DNA from: Flavobacteriales bacterium
Lineage (GTDB): Bacteria > Bacteroidota > Bacteroidia > Flavobacteriales_F > PHOS-HE28
Length of the DNA stretch: 64,000 bases
Assembly (NCBI GenBank): GCA_016705955.1
Contig: JADJKO010000003.1
Coordinates: 62,001-126,000, forward strand
Direction: 5' to 3'
Position 1 is the stretch's first letter, and the number at the start of each line of letters is the position of its first letter. A program made the position numbers and the translations under genes. This document shows, piece after piece, positions 9,258 through 18,364 of the stretch. Under the pieces are notes generated by a model, which was given only the letters and a program-made list of their open reading frames with translations, did no database searches and was not told the DNA's origin.

Positions 9258-10430
9258 CTAGGCCAATTTCTGGAAAGTCCGCCACCAACGGTCCGGCACT
9301 TCTTCCCGGCAGGCGGCTTGATAATCACCGTATGAGCACGGTACGAGGTGATGGCGCTCAAAACGCGCTTCTTGCTCGGCCCGGTATGGCACGTCCATCC
9401 ACCAGCGGTCGCTGATGGTGCTTTTGTAGAACACCAATTCCTGATCGTGGCCTTTGATGGGGATCCTGAACCGCGTGAACCGTTTCCGGTCGAGCCAAGG
9501 CAGGTCGTTGGTGCGGCTGCGGAACCCATCCAGGAAGCACCAGACCATTTGCGCGGCGAACTGGGCGGTAACCCCATGTTCGTCCTTCGCAGGATCCATC
9601 TCGTAGATACCGACGGAGGTGATCTTCTCGCTTACCCCTGCGTAGCGCATCAACTGGCAAACCTCTTCGCCGAGGAATCCATTCGGTCCAGGGCGACTGG
9701 TACCCGGAGCATCGGCGCGACGAACCGAAGACAGGTCCACACTCATGGAGTCGGCGTTGCGCAAGACGGGTTCGGCATCTGCTATGTTCATCCGTAGCTC
9801 CCCTAAGCGATGAACGTCGAAAAGAAGTCGCTCCATCAACTCGATGCCCGGTTGGTCCACGTGGTAGGTCTGGAAACCGAGGTTGCTGTAGTTGAAGAGG
9901 AAGTTCGGTTGGCGCAGGACGATGTGGCTCAAGTAGCTCGTATCGGCCAAGCCTTGGCCGGGTTCGCCGAGATCGAAGCGGCTATCCACGCACACGAGGT
10001 TTGCGGTGCGCTCCAGCATCTCATAAGCGAGATATTGCGAGAACGTATGCCCTTGACCGCCGCCTAGGATGATCGGGACGATGTTCGAGCGCATCAACTC
10101 GGCAAGCGTTTCCGCGACGGCGTGTTGCGTATCCCCAGCGCTCGCACCCGGATGGATGTCGCCGAGATCGACCATGTGGACCTGCCCTGCGGTCTGATAC
10201 AGCTGGTAGAGTTCTTCCCGGATGGCATCCGGTGCTTCCACACATGAACGCGGTTTCGAATGGCCTGGATCATCGACCACTCCGAAGATCGCGACCTGCA
10301 TTCCTTCCAAGGAAGGGAATCCACGACCGGCCGTGTGGAAGGTGGTTCCATCACCCAAGGTGTTGGCGCGCCATTCCGGACGGCTCTTTCCAAAGCGCGT
10401 CGAGGGTTTGAAATAGATGCTGATGTCCAT
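9258..10430 (-). CDS. Arginase/formimidoylglutamase superfamily protein with altered metal site
   Basis: A 390-residue protein of the ureohydrolase fold. The three landmark segments are present in order: LGGGQGHTFSQY (usual GGGH), VDSRFDLG (usual DAHFD) and SVDLSSVRRADAPG (usual DLDAVRSSDAPG), plus a late DQELVFYKS segment. Family enzymes use a two-manganese centre to split arginine, agmatine or N-formimidoyl-glutamate. Here the histidine of DAHxD is arginine and the second aspartate of DxD is serine, so the classical metal centre looks incomplete. The gene lies about 100 bp downstream of topA on the same strand. Formimidoylglutamase-like is the nearest label; catalytic activity is uncertain. 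Confidence 0.75.
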   Translation of the reverse strand: MDISIYFKPSTRFGKSRPEWRANTLGDGTTFHTAGRGFPSLEGMQVAIFGVVDDPGHSKPRSCVEAPDAIREELYQLYQTAGQVHMVDLGDIHPGASAGDTQHAVAETLAELMRSNIVPIILGGGQGHTFSQYLAYEMLERTANLVCVDSRFDLGEPGQGLADTSYLSHIVLRQPNFLFNYSNLGFQTYHVDQPGIELMERLLFDVHRLGELRMNIADAEPVLRNADSMSVDLSSVRRADAPGTSRPGPNGFLGEEVCQLMRYAGVSEKITSVGIYEMDPAKDEHGVTAQFAAQMVWCFLDGFRSRTNDLPWLDRKRFTRFRIPIKGHDQELVFYKSTISDRWWMDVPYRAEQEARFERHHLVPCSYGDYQAACREEVPDRWWRTFQKLA

Positions 10431-10531
10431 GGGCTCCGATCCGTGATCGTGCGAAGATCGACCGACAGGAAAGCCGGATCACCGCGCAGCACGCCTCAAC
10501 ATGCACATGCGGCTGTTGGAATACGGATCGA

Positions 10532-13090
10532 CTAGGACTTCTTCTTCTTTGCCTTCGGCTTAGCCGCGGTCTTTCGGGCAGCGGTCTTGCGCGCGCCGCC
10601 CTTGCGGGCCTTGCCCTGGCGCTCCGGAGCAGCAACCAAGAGCGCAGTGGCCTCCTCCAAGGTGAAGTCCGCCGGTTCTTTCTCCTTGGGGACGTTCGCG
10701 TTCTTCTTCCCGTCGGTGATATATGGTCCGTAACGGCCAGCGAGGATCTGGATCTCCGATCCGGTGAATTCCTTCAGGATGTTCTGTCGCACACCGGCGA
10801 GCTTGGCCTCCATCAATTCGATGCCACGCTCCAAGGTCACAGCGGTCGGGTCCTCGGCTTTCGGAATGTTGGCGTAGGTCTTCCCAAACTTCACGAATGG
10901 ACCGAAACGACCGCGACCCACCACCAGCATCTCGCCTTTGTATTCGCCGAGGTCACGCGTGGCGTTTGCGATCTTCTTGAGGTCAATGAGTTCCACTGCA
11001 CGCGCGAGATCGATCGCCAGCGGGTCATCCTCCGGCGTGAGACTGGCGTAGGTGCTGCCCAAACGCACATATGGGCCGAAGCGGCCGATACCGACCGTAC
11101 ACACTTCGCCATCGCGTTCACCCAAGGTGCGTGGCAACTTGAAAAGATCCAGTGCCTCTTCATAGGTGATCGTCTGGATGCTTTGATCCTTGCGCAGACT
11201 GGCGAAGCGCGGCTTCTCCTCATCCTCCACACTTCCGATCTGCACCATCGGACCAAAGCGACCGATGCGTGCGTTGATCGGCTTGCCGCTGACCGGATCC
11301 ATACCCAACAGGCGTGCACCGGTGGCCCGCTCCGCGGAATCCTTCACCGTTCCGATGGTGACATGGAACGGCTTGTAGAAGCGCGCGATCATATCGCGCC
11401 AATTCTCCTTGCCTTCCGCGATCACGTCGAACTCCTCTTCCACTTTCGCTGTGAAGTTGAGATCCACGATCACAGGGAAGTGCTCCACTAGGAAATCGCT
11501 CACCACCATACCTATGTCCGTGGGGAAGAGTTTCTGTTTCTCTGCCCCGACGTTCTCCGTTGCAGTCGTGTCCGTGACCGCATCGTTCACGAGCGTGAGG
11601 ATCCGATACGGACGCGGCTTGCCATCGCGGTTCTCCTTCACTACGTAGCCGCGCTTCTGCACGGTGCTGATCGTGGGTGCGTAGGTGGATGGTCGACCGA
11701 TGCCGAGCTCCTCCAGCTTCTTCACCAGGCTCGCTTCGGTGTATCGCGGTGAAGGGCGATCGAAGCGTTGCGTGGCGAGCATCTCTTTCAGACCGAGTTG
11801 CTCACCTTGCTTCATGTCGGGCAACAATCCCGCTTGCTCATCGCCGTCCTCGTCGTCCTTTCCTTCCATGTAAACCTTCAGGAATCCATCGAAGAGGATC
11901 ACCTCGCCTTGCGCGACCAGATTCTCACCTGCTCGACCACTGATGCCGATGTTCACGACGGTCTTCTCCAATTCCGCTTCCGCCATCTGGCTCGCGAGCG
12001 TGCGTTTCCAGATCAGATCATAGAGCCGTTCCGCATCGCTCTCCGCACCCGCATTCCGCACGCGCATATCCGCAGGACGAATGGCTTCGTGCGCTTCTTG
12101 CGCGCCCTTGCTTTTGCTCGTGAACCGACGCGACTTGCTGTAGCGCTCGCCGTATTGCTCACTGATCTGTTCCGCGGCCGCAGCGATGGCCTGTTCGCTC
12201 AAGTTCACCGAATCGGTACGCATGTACGTGATGTGTCCATGCTCGTACAATCCTTGCGCGATCCGCATGGTGCGGTCCACACCGTAGCCGAGTTTGCGCG
12301 ATGCTTCCTGTTGAAGCGTACTGGTGGTGAACGGCGCGGCCGGTGAACGCTTGCCGGGTTTCTTCTCCACGGCATTTACCTTGTAGGTGGAAGCGATGCA
12401 GCCTTCAAGGAACGCGCGCGCTTCTTCTTCCGTCACGAACCGTGCGGGCAATTCAGCCTTCACGCTCGCGCCACTTCCGGTGGTCAGGATCGCGGTGATG
12501 CGGAAGGCGCTCGCGCTTTCGAAATCGAGGATCTCACGTTCGCGTTCCACGATCAAGCGGACCGCCACGCTCTGCACGCGACCGGCGCTCAGGCTCGGCT
12601 TCACCTTGCGCCAGAGGATCGGGCTGAGTTCGTAACCGACCAATCGATCCAACACGCGACGTGCTTGTTGCGCATCCACCAAGTGGATGTCGATCGCACG
12701 TGGTTCCAACATCGCCGCCGTGACCGCTTGCTTCGTGATCTCGTTGAAGGTGATGCGCTTCACCTTGTCGTCGGCGAGGTGCAACGCTTCCTTCAAGTGC
12801 CAGCTGATCGCTTCTCCTTCGCGGTCCTCGTCAGTCGCGAGCCACACCGTCCCCGCCTTGTCGGCCTCCTTCTGCAATTGCTTCAGGCGGTCCTTCTTGT
12901 CGTCCGGGATAATGTACGTCGGTTCGAAACCGTTCTCCACATCCACGCTCAGGTCGCGCTCGGGCAGATCACGCACATGACCATAACTGCTCAACACCGT
13001 GTAGCCTTCGCCGAGGTACTTCTCGATCGTCTTCGCTTTCGCTGGTGACTCCACGATCACCAGATCTCCGCTTCCTTTCTTCTTGGCCAT
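10532..13090 (-). CDS. topA: DNA topoisomerase I (type IA)
   Basis: An 852-residue enzyme that relaxes negative supercoils through a tyrosine-DNA intermediate. The Toprim domain shows LVIVESPAKAKTIEKYLG and ATDEDREGEAISWHL; the central gate region has DRLVGYELSPILWRKV, LSAGRVQSVAVRLI and the active tyrosine in HITYMRTDS. Instead of Cys4 zinc fingers the C-terminal region carries repeated GRFGP(F/Y/M)V units at about residues 620-790, as usual in Bacteroidota, and ends in a lysine/alanine-rich basic tail. Length fits the family. It is the upstream neighbour of the arginase-family gene. Confidence 0.97.
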   Translation of the reverse strand: MAKKKGSGDLVIVESPAKAKTIEKYLGEGYTVLSSYGHVRDLPERDLSVDVENGFEPTYIIPDDKKDRLKQLQKEADKAGTVWLATDEDREGEAISWHLKEALHLADDKVKRITFNEITKQAVTAAMLEPRAIDIHLVDAQQARRVLDRLVGYELSPILWRKVKPSLSAGRVQSVAVRLIVEREREILDFESASAFRITAILTTGSGASVKAELPARFVTEEEARAFLEGCIASTYKVNAVEKKPGKRSPAAPFTTSTLQQEASRKLGYGVDRTMRIAQGLYEHGHITYMRTDSVNLSEQAIAAAAEQISEQYGERYSKSRRFTSKSKGAQEAHEAIRPADMRVRNAGAESDAERLYDLIWKRTLASQMAEAELEKTVVNIGISGRAGENLVAQGEVILFDGFLKVYMEGKDDEDGDEQAGLLPDMKQGEQLGLKEMLATQRFDRPSPRYTEASLVKKLEELGIGRPSTYAPTISTVQKRGYVVKENRDGKPRPYRILTLVNDAVTDTTATENVGAEKQKLFPTDIGMVVSDFLVEHFPVIVDLNFTAKVEEEFDVIAEGKENWRDMIARFYKPFHVTIGTVKDSAERATGARLLGMDPVSGKPINARIGRFGPMVQIGSVEDEEKPRFASLRKDQSIQTITYEEALDLFKLPRTLGERDGEVCTVGIGRFGPYVRLGSTYASLTPEDDPLAIDLARAVELIDLKKIANATRDLGEYKGEMLVVGRGRFGPFVKFGKTYANIPKAEDPTAVTLERGIELMEAKLAGVRQNILKEFTGSEIQILAGRYGPYITDGKKNANVPKEKEPADFTLEEATALLVAAPERQGKARKGGARKTAARKTAAKPKAKKKKS

Positions 13091-13320
13091 GGATTGATCC
13101 TATTCAGGGCGGCAAATAAAAGGGCCTATTCGCCGGATCCGGATACCCGTTCCCGTTCCTTCTTCTACTTCCCCTTTAGGGGAAGGAAAATTTCAACACG
13201 CCCGACGATCCGGAAAACGCGCAATGGAAAGTGTCCGATCCATCCTTCATCTGATCCGATCCACGAACCTTTGTCATGGATGAAATGTTGTGGCGACACT
13301 CGTGTCCCGGCCGGATCGGT

Positions 13321-13881
13321 ATGAGACACATGCGAACGATGAACACCTTCCCTTTGCTGCTCGCTTCGGCACTGATGCTTTCCGCCTGCGGCACATCCAA
13401 CGGACAATCCGCCTCGAAGAACCCGACCATGGACAACAACAACCAGTACGATCACAGCACCAATCCCTACTACTCGCACACGGACACCGCGAAGCTGGAT
13501 GTCCCGCTGGCCGAGTGGAAGAAGATCCTGCCGGAGGACCTCTACTACATCGCCTTCGAGAAAGGAACCGAGCGAGCCTTCACGGGGAAGTACTGGGACT
13601 TCGATGGGATCGGCACTTACGCCTGCGCGGTGTGTGGTAACGTGCTCTTCCGGGCCGATTCCAAGTTCGCGAGCAGTTGCGGTTGGCCGAGCTTCTTCCA
13701 GCCGGAACGGAAGGATGCGATCCACTATCACGCGGACAATGCATTCGGAATGATCCGCACGGAAACGACCTGCGGGCGGTGCGGAGCGCACCTTGGCCAC
13801 GTGTTCGATGATGGCCCGAAGCCGACCGGACAGCGCTATTGCATCAACTCGGTGAGCTTGGACTTCATCGGGAAGAAGTAG
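13321..13881 (+). CDS. msrB: Peptide-methionine (R)-S-oxide reductase MsrB, lipoprotein
   Basis: Reduces methionine-R-sulfoxide in proteins. The ATG at 13321 begins a lipoprotein signal with lipobox LSAC, so the enzyme is exported and lipid-anchored; ATGs at 13330 and 13339 are alternatives, and the upstream open frame to 13276 has no signal. The MsrB domain is complete: YYIAFEKGTERAFTGKYWD, zinc ligands in CAVCG and CGRCG, SSCGWPSF, HLGHVFDDGP and the catalytic cysteine in RYCINSVSLDF near the C-terminus. About 186 residues. It is a single-domain enzyme, not fused to MsrA. Confidence 0.94.
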   Translation: MRHMRTMNTFPLLLASALMLSACGTSNGQSASKNPTMDNNNQYDHSTNPYYSHTDTAKLDVPLAEWKKILPEDLYYIAFEKGTERAFTGKYWDFDGIGTYACAVCGNVLFRADSKFASSCGWPSFFQPERKDAIHYHADNAFGMIRTETTCGRCGAHLGHVFDDGPKPTGQRYCINSVSLDFIGKK

Positions 13882-13931
13882 CCACGTCGATGGGTGATGG
13901 CCGTTCTATCTTGTGCGACCAACCCAAAGCG

Positions 13932-14381
13932 ATGCGCTATCTCGTTCTTCTTGCCGCGATCCTGCTCTTCACGCCGTTCACTTCGGCACAGAAGCCAACG
14001 GCAGTAGTTCCGCCTGCCGCAGCAAGCGCACACCTCACCAAGACCTACCCGGGCGCAGTGGTGGAGAAATGGAAAAAGGGTGGTAAGCACTTCAAGGCGG
14101 ACTTCAAATTGAAAGGTGAGACCTACCACGCGTATTACACGCCGACAGGTGGTTGGGTCCGTACCGAACACAACATCCCGAAGAGCGAACTGCCCGCAGC
14201 GGTCGCCGCCCAGTTGAAAGCGTCGAAGTACAGCAACTGGAAGATCAAGGATGTGGAGGAACACGCTACACCCGAACAGCCGCGGTTGTTCAAATTGAAA
14301 GTGGACACCGAGATCAAGAAGGCGGAACTCGTGTTCACGCCGGATGGAAACTTGGTGAGCGCGGACGAGAAGGCGAAGTAA
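13932..14381 (+). CDS. Small secreted PepSY-like / beta-lactamase-inhibitor-like protein
   Basis: A 149-residue protein with a signal peptide (MRYLVLLAAILLF, cleavage near TSA-Q). The mature part has two similar blocks of alternating charge: a KTYPGAVVEKWKKGGKHFKADFKLKGETYHAYY block and a second ending KAELVFTPDGNLV, which is the pattern of the putative PepSY-like domain common in Bacteroidota periplasmic proteins. Role unknown. Convergent with the next gene, whose stop is 1 bp away. Confidence 0.65.
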   Translation: MRYLVLLAAILLFTPFTSAQKPTAVVPPAAASAHLTKTYPGAVVEKWKKGGKHFKADFKLKGETYHAYYTPTGGWVRTEHNIPKSELPAAVAAQLKASKYSNWKIKDVEEHATPEQPRLFKLKVDTEIKKAELVFTPDGNLVSADEKAK

Positions 14382-14382
14382 C

Positions 14383-15129
14383 TCAGGTCTTCGGCTCTTT
14401 CATCTGCACTCTGAGCGGACCTGCACGTAGTCGAGACCAGAATCCGCGACCGTTCCGGCGCCACAAGACGCCGACCCTGAGGCCTGCATCGATACCACCG
14501 ATCTTGTTCCCGCTCCTAAGCATGGAAGAGACGGCCAAACTGAGAAACGGGTCGATAGTGAATCCCATGTTCCTCCTGATACTCGGAGTGTACCGGAAGG
14601 CGATCAGAAGTCGCTGGTCACCGTTGAATCGAGTAGGCGCTTGAAGCGGAATTGTATCCCTTGACCAATCACCTTGCGGAGGAGGGAAGATCGACCAATT
14701 GCGCGATGTACCTGCCATCGAGCCGCCAACAAGCCATCCCAACTGAAGACCCACTCGGAATGTGAGTGTGCTTCGCCCGAACTCAGGGCCAAGTGTGAAA
14801 TACAAATGGTCAAGACGCGCATTCAAGGTGGTGAATGTCCCTCCGCCATGACTGCCCTCATCAAGGTGCGCGGTGAACTCCCGATGTCTCCAATCCACCT
14901 CGGCGAAAAAATTCCCCTTTGCAGCGATCCGATCCCGATAGAACAAACTCGCGGTCATGGGGAAGGATTGCTCCGACGTAACTGATGGGCTGCCGTACGA
15001 GCCTGATATGCTCATTTGGTAGAGGTATCCACCGACACCGACGCCCAGGTCGAATTGGCCCGCGCTGGGAAGCGATGATACCAATGCAAGAGCCAGCGCG
15101 AAGGCCCCAACCATACCCTTGGCGATCAT
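14383..15129 (-). CDS. Predicted outer-membrane beta-barrel protein, function unknown
   Basis: A 248-residue protein with a signal peptide (cleavage near SAG-Q) followed by alternating hydrophobic and polar strands rich in glycine and aromatic residues (LGVGVGGYLYQMS, LYFTLGPEFGR, LRVGVLWRR), as in small outer-membrane barrels. No specific family recognised. It lies between two plus-strand genes and overlaps neither; its start is about 80 bp from the miaB start. Confidence 0.6.
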   Translation of the reverse strand: MIAKGMVGAFALALALVSSLPSAGQFDLGVGVGGYLYQMSISGSYGSPSVTSEQSFPMTASLFYRDRIAAKGNFFAEVDWRHREFTAHLDEGSHGGGTFTTLNARLDHLYFTLGPEFGRSTLTFRVGLQLGWLVGGSMAGTSRNWSIFPPPQGDWSRDTIPLQAPTRFNGDQRLLIAFRYTPSIRRNMGFTIDPFLSLAVSSMLRSGNKIGGIDAGLRVGVLWRRNGRGFWSRLRAGPLRVQMKEPKT

Positions 15130-15159
15130 GTGTGTGAAGATAGATGCATACCTGCCAGC

Positions 15160-15189
15160 TTGTCAGCGCCCCAATGCCCGCTACTTTTG
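15160..15189 (+). promoter_or_regulatory. Bacteroidota-type promoter of miaB
   Basis: TTG (15160-15162), 19-nt spacer, then TACTTTTG (15182-15189), a full match to TAnnTTTG. The inferred transcription start is about 12 nt upstream of the miaB ATG at 15208. Confidence 0.6.
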
Positions 15190-15207
15190 CGGTCCCGTTC
15201 GGAAAAC

Positions 15208-16662
15208 ATGTCCAAGAAGGTTTACATAGAGAGTTACGGCTGCCAGATGAACTTCAGCGACAGCGAGATCGTCGCGAGCGTCCTGGTGAAGGACGGCTAC
15301 ACCCCGGTGAAAAGCGCCGAGGAAGCCGACCTCGTGCTGCTGAATACATGCAGCATCCGGGAGAAGGCCGAGTACACGGTGCTTCAGCGCATCAACGAGA
15401 TGAACAACCTGAAAGCCCGCAAGAAGGGCCTGAAGGTGGGCGTCCTCGGGTGCATGGCCGAGCGGATGCGGGAGGATCTGCTGGAGAAGAAGAAGGTGGT
15501 GGATCTGGTGGTCGGGCCTGATGCGTACCGCACTCTACCCGATTTGTTGAGCAAAGTGGGCACGGGCCAAAAAGCCGTGAACGTGCTGCTGAGTCGTGAG
15601 GAGACCTATGGCGAGATCGAACCCGTGCGATTGGACAGCAACGGTGTCACGGCCTTCGTCACGATCATGCGCGGCTGCGATAACATGTGCGCGTTCTGCG
15701 TGGTGCCGTTCACACGTGGTCGTGAGCGCAGCCGCGATCCGCACACCATTGTGCGCGAATGCGAACAGCTTGTTGAGCAGGGCTACCGGGAGGTGACCTT
15801 GCTCGGACAGAATGTGGATAGTTTCAAGTGGACCTCATCCCCAACCCCTTCTCCCAAGGAGAAGGGGCTTTCCCCCGCTGGAATTTCTGGTGAACGGCAT
15901 TCCTCCCCTCTCCTTGGGAGAGGGGCCGGGGGTGAGGTCATTGATTTCGCGGACCTCCTCGAGATGGTCGCCCTCGCCTGCCCCACAATGCGCATCCGTT
16001 ACAGCACCAGCCATCCCAAGGACATGACCGACAAAGTGTTGGTGATGATGGCGCGTTACGCCAACATCTGCAAATACATCCACCTGCCCGTGCAAAGCGG
16101 CAGCAGCGAAGTGCTGAACCGGATGAACCGCGGCTACGACCGGGCGTGGTATCTGGAACGCATGGCCAGCATCCGCAGGCATATGCCCGAGTGCGCGATC
16201 AGCACGGACATCATCACGGGGTTCAGTGGCGAGACCGAGGAGGATCACCAGCAGACACTGAGCTTGATGAACGAAGTGGTCTATGACATGGCCTTCATGT
16301 TCAAGTACAGCGAGCGGCCGAAGACCATGGCGGCGCGCAAATACGCCGACGACGTGCCGGAGGATGTGAAGGGACGCCGGTTGGCGGAGATCATCGAAAC
16401 GCAGAAACAGAAGAGTGCCGAGCGCATGGCGAGTTACGTAGGCCACATACACGAGGTGTTGATCGAAGGCGTGAGCAAGCGGAGTGAGGAGAACATGTAC
16501 GGGCGGAACTCGCAGAACAGCGTGGTCATCTTGTCACGTTCCTTCAACGGCACGGAATTGAAGCCCGGCACCTTCGTGAGAATAGAGATCGTCCGATCGA
16601 CCGCCGGCAGCTTGTTCGGCACGGTCATTCAGGTGTTGAACGAAGAACCCGTGGCGGCATGA
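15208..16662 (+). CDS. miaB: tRNA-2-methylthio-N6-dimethylallyladenosine synthase MiaB with in-frame insertion
   Basis: Radical-SAM methylthiotransferase that adds a methylthio group to i6A37 of tRNA. The N-terminal domain shows the three cluster cysteines in YGCQMN, NTCSIREKAE and LGCMAER; the radical-SAM motif is RGCDNMCAFCVVPFTRGRERS; a TRAM domain ends the protein. ATG 15208 (MSKKVYIESYG) is chosen over the longer frame because it gives the family start and follows a promoter. About 35 codons (15833-15937) encoding a proline/glycine-rich stretch not expected in MiaB are inserted after SFKW; they come from a palindromic repeat. The stop overlaps the next start by 4 nt. About 484 residues. 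Confidence 0.95.
   Translation: MSKKVYIESYGCQMNFSDSEIVASVLVKDGYTPVKSAEEADLVLLNTCSIREKAEYTVLQRINEMNNLKARKKGLKVGVLGCMAERMREDLLEKKKVVDLVVGPDAYRTLPDLLSKVGTGQKAVNVLLSREETYGEIEPVRLDSNGVTAFVTIMRGCDNMCAFCVVPFTRGRERSRDPHTIVRECEQLVEQGYREVTLLGQNVDSFKWTSSPTPSPKEKGLSPAGISGERHSSPLLGRGAGGEVIDFADLLEMVALACPTMRIRYSTSHPKDMTDKVLVMMARYANICKYIHLPVQSGSSEVLNRMNRGYDRAWYLERMASIRRHMPECAISTDIITGFSGETEEDHQQTLSLMNEVVYDMAFMFKYSERPKTMAARKYADDVPEDVKGRRLAEIIETQKQKSAERMASYVGHIHEVLIEGVSKRSEENMYGRNSQNSVVILSRSFNGTELKPGTFVRIEIVRSTAGSLFGTVIQVLNEEPVAA
15833..15937. repeat. 105-bp palindromic element inserted in frame in miaB
   Basis: Two imperfect inverted arms, 15833-15867 (CCTCATCCCCAACCCC start) and 15905-15937 (ending GGGGGTGAGG), each with its own hairpin around CTCCCAAGGAG or CTCCTTGGGAG. 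The length is a multiple of three and the translation stays open. A related 33-bp single arm lies at 61411-61443 inside another gene. Confidence 0.85.
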
Positions 16663-17873
16663 ACGTTCAACCCATCAAACAGAGATTCGAGATCATCGGT
16701 GGATCGCCCTTGTTGGACCGCGCGATGGAGATCGCCGTTCAAGTAGCGCCGACCGACCTGAGCGTATTAGTGCAGGGCGAGAGCGGCAGCGGCAAGGAGG
16801 TGATGAGCAAGATCATCCACGCGTACAGCACCCGCAAGCACGGCCCGTACCACGCGGTGAACTGCGGCGCAATACCCGAAGGCACGATCGACAGCGAACT
16901 CTTCGGTCACGAGAAGGGATCCTTCACCGGTGCGCATGAGGCCCGTAAAGGCTACTTCGAGACGGCCAACAACGGGACGCTTTTCCTCGACGAGGTGGGC
17001 GAACTGCCACTGACCACACAAGTGCGTTTGTTGCGCGTGTTGGAGACGGGTGAATTCATCCGCGTGGGAAGCAGCAAGAGCCAGAAGACCAGCGTGCGTG
17101 TGGTGGCGGCCACCAACGTACACATGATCCAAGCGGTGAACAAGGGTTCGTTTCGGGAGGATCTGTACTACCGCCTGAACACCGTTCCGATCCACGTACC
17201 CGCCTTACGGGAACGGCGTGAGGACATCCACTTGCTCTTCCGCTATTTCGCCCAGGATGCGGGAACGAAGTACAAGGCCCCACCCCTCACGTTGCACGAT
17301 GACGCGTTGCAGTTATTGGTGAATTACCGCTGGCCGGGTAACGTGCGCCAACTGCGCAACATCGTGGAACAGATGAGCGTGATCGAAAAGACGCGGGACA
17401 TCAGCCTGGCCACGTTGCGCAGTTATCTGCCGGAGGAAAGCACGGCGTTGGTTCCGGTGAGTGGCGGGCAGAATGGCAACGCGGCCGAGAGCATCAACGA
17501 ACGCGAACTGATCTACAAGTTCCTCTTCGACATGAAGAAGGACCTGAACGACCTGAAGGAGCAGGTCAGGTCCATCACAGGCGGCCAACCCACGTCGGCC
17601 AAATTGCAAACCACCCAGCGCGAGGAGATGGCCTTTCTCCGTGATGCCGCACCGGCGCGGGGGACCGTGAGCATCGTCCCTGCCGGACAGGATGATGATG
17701 AGGACGTGGACCATACCGAAGTGGAAGAGGTTTTGAGCATTGAGGAGAAGGAGAAGGAGTTGATCGCGAAGGCGCTGGTGAAGCACCGCAATCGTCGCAA
17801 GGGCGCGGCCAAGGAGTTGGGCATCAGTGAGCGCACGCTCTACCGCAAGATCAAGGAATACGGCATCCCGTGA
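16659..17873 (+). CDS. Sigma-54 interacting transcriptional activator (no receiver domain)
   Basis: A 404-residue activator with a central AAA+ domain starting almost at the N-terminus: Walker A GESGSGKE, the sigma-54 contact loop as GSFTGA (usual GAFTGA), Walker B TLFLDEVGEL, and a sensor/arginine region with REDLYYRLN and WPGNVRQLRN. After a variable, acidic linker the C-terminus is a Fis-type helix-turn-helix (AAKELGISERTLYRKIKEYG). No receiver or GAF domain is present, so it may be controlled by abundance or by a partner protein. The start overlaps the miaB stop (ATGA), and its stop overlaps the lptE GTG start, so these genes are translationally coupled. Confidence 0.93.
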   Translation: MNVQPIKQRFEIIGGSPLLDRAMEIAVQVAPTDLSVLVQGESGSGKEVMSKIIHAYSTRKHGPYHAVNCGAIPEGTIDSELFGHEKGSFTGAHEARKGYFETANNGTLFLDEVGELPLTTQVRLLRVLETGEFIRVGSSKSQKTSVRVVAATNVHMIQAVNKGSFREDLYYRLNTVPIHVPALRERREDIHLLFRYFAQDAGTKYKAPPLTLHDDALQLLVNYRWPGNVRQLRNIVEQMSVIEKTRDISLATLRSYLPEESTALVPVSGGQNGNAAESINERELIYKFLFDMKKDLNDLKEQVRSITGGQPTSAKLQTTQREEMAFLRDAAPARGTVSIVPAGQDDDEDVDHTEVEEVLSIEEKEKELIAKALVKHRNRRKGAAKELGISERTLYRKIKEYGIP

Positions 17874-18364
17874 GGACGATCGCCCTGCTGCTGGTCCTCT
17901 TGCTCGCGCATGCGTGCCGCGTGAACTACTCCTTCACCGGAGGTGATGTGGGCGATGCGCGAACGGTAAGTGTGGAACTCTTCGCGGCAAGAGCGCCACT
18001 GGCCACGCCGAACAGCGCGCAGGTGTTCACCGAAACATTGCGGGACCTGCTCCTCGCCCAAACGCCGCTGAAGCTGGCACGCGAGAACGGCGATGTGCAA
18101 TACAGCGGGGCGATCAGCAGCTACGATGTGCAACCGGTGAACATCCAGGCGAATGAGACGGCCGCCTTGAACCGCCTGACCATCACGGCCACAGTGACGT
18201 ATGTGAACACCTTGGAGCCGAAGAAGAACGCCGAGTTCAATGTGTCGCGCTTCGCGGATTACAACAGTGCCACCGACCTCACCACGGTAGAGGAGCAATT
18301 GGTGCGCGATATCGGTAAGCAACTGGCGCAGGATATCTTCGATCGCACCTTGGGCAACTGGTAG
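17870..18364 (+). CDS. lptE: LPS assembly lipoprotein LptE (Bacteroidota type)
   Basis: A 164-residue lipoprotein with signal MRTIALLLVLLLAHAC (lipobox AHAC) and the Bacteroidota LptE pattern: VNYSFTGGDVGDARTVSVELF early, a central NGDVQYSGAISSYDV and a C-terminal amphipathic helix ending AQDIFDRTLGNW. LptE plugs the LptD barrel that places LPS in the outer membrane. GTG start at 17870 overlaps the upstream TGA. The order miaB - sigma-54 activator - lptE - TPR-like protein - secG is commonly seen in Bacteroidota. Confidence 0.88.
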   Translation: MRTIALLLVLLLAHACRVNYSFTGGDVGDARTVSVELFAARAPLATPNSAQVFTETLRDLLLAQTPLKLARENGDVQYSGAISSYDVQPVNIQANETAALNRLTITATVTYVNTLEPKKNAEFNVSRFADYNSATDLTTVEEQLVRDIGKQLAQDIFDRTLGNW

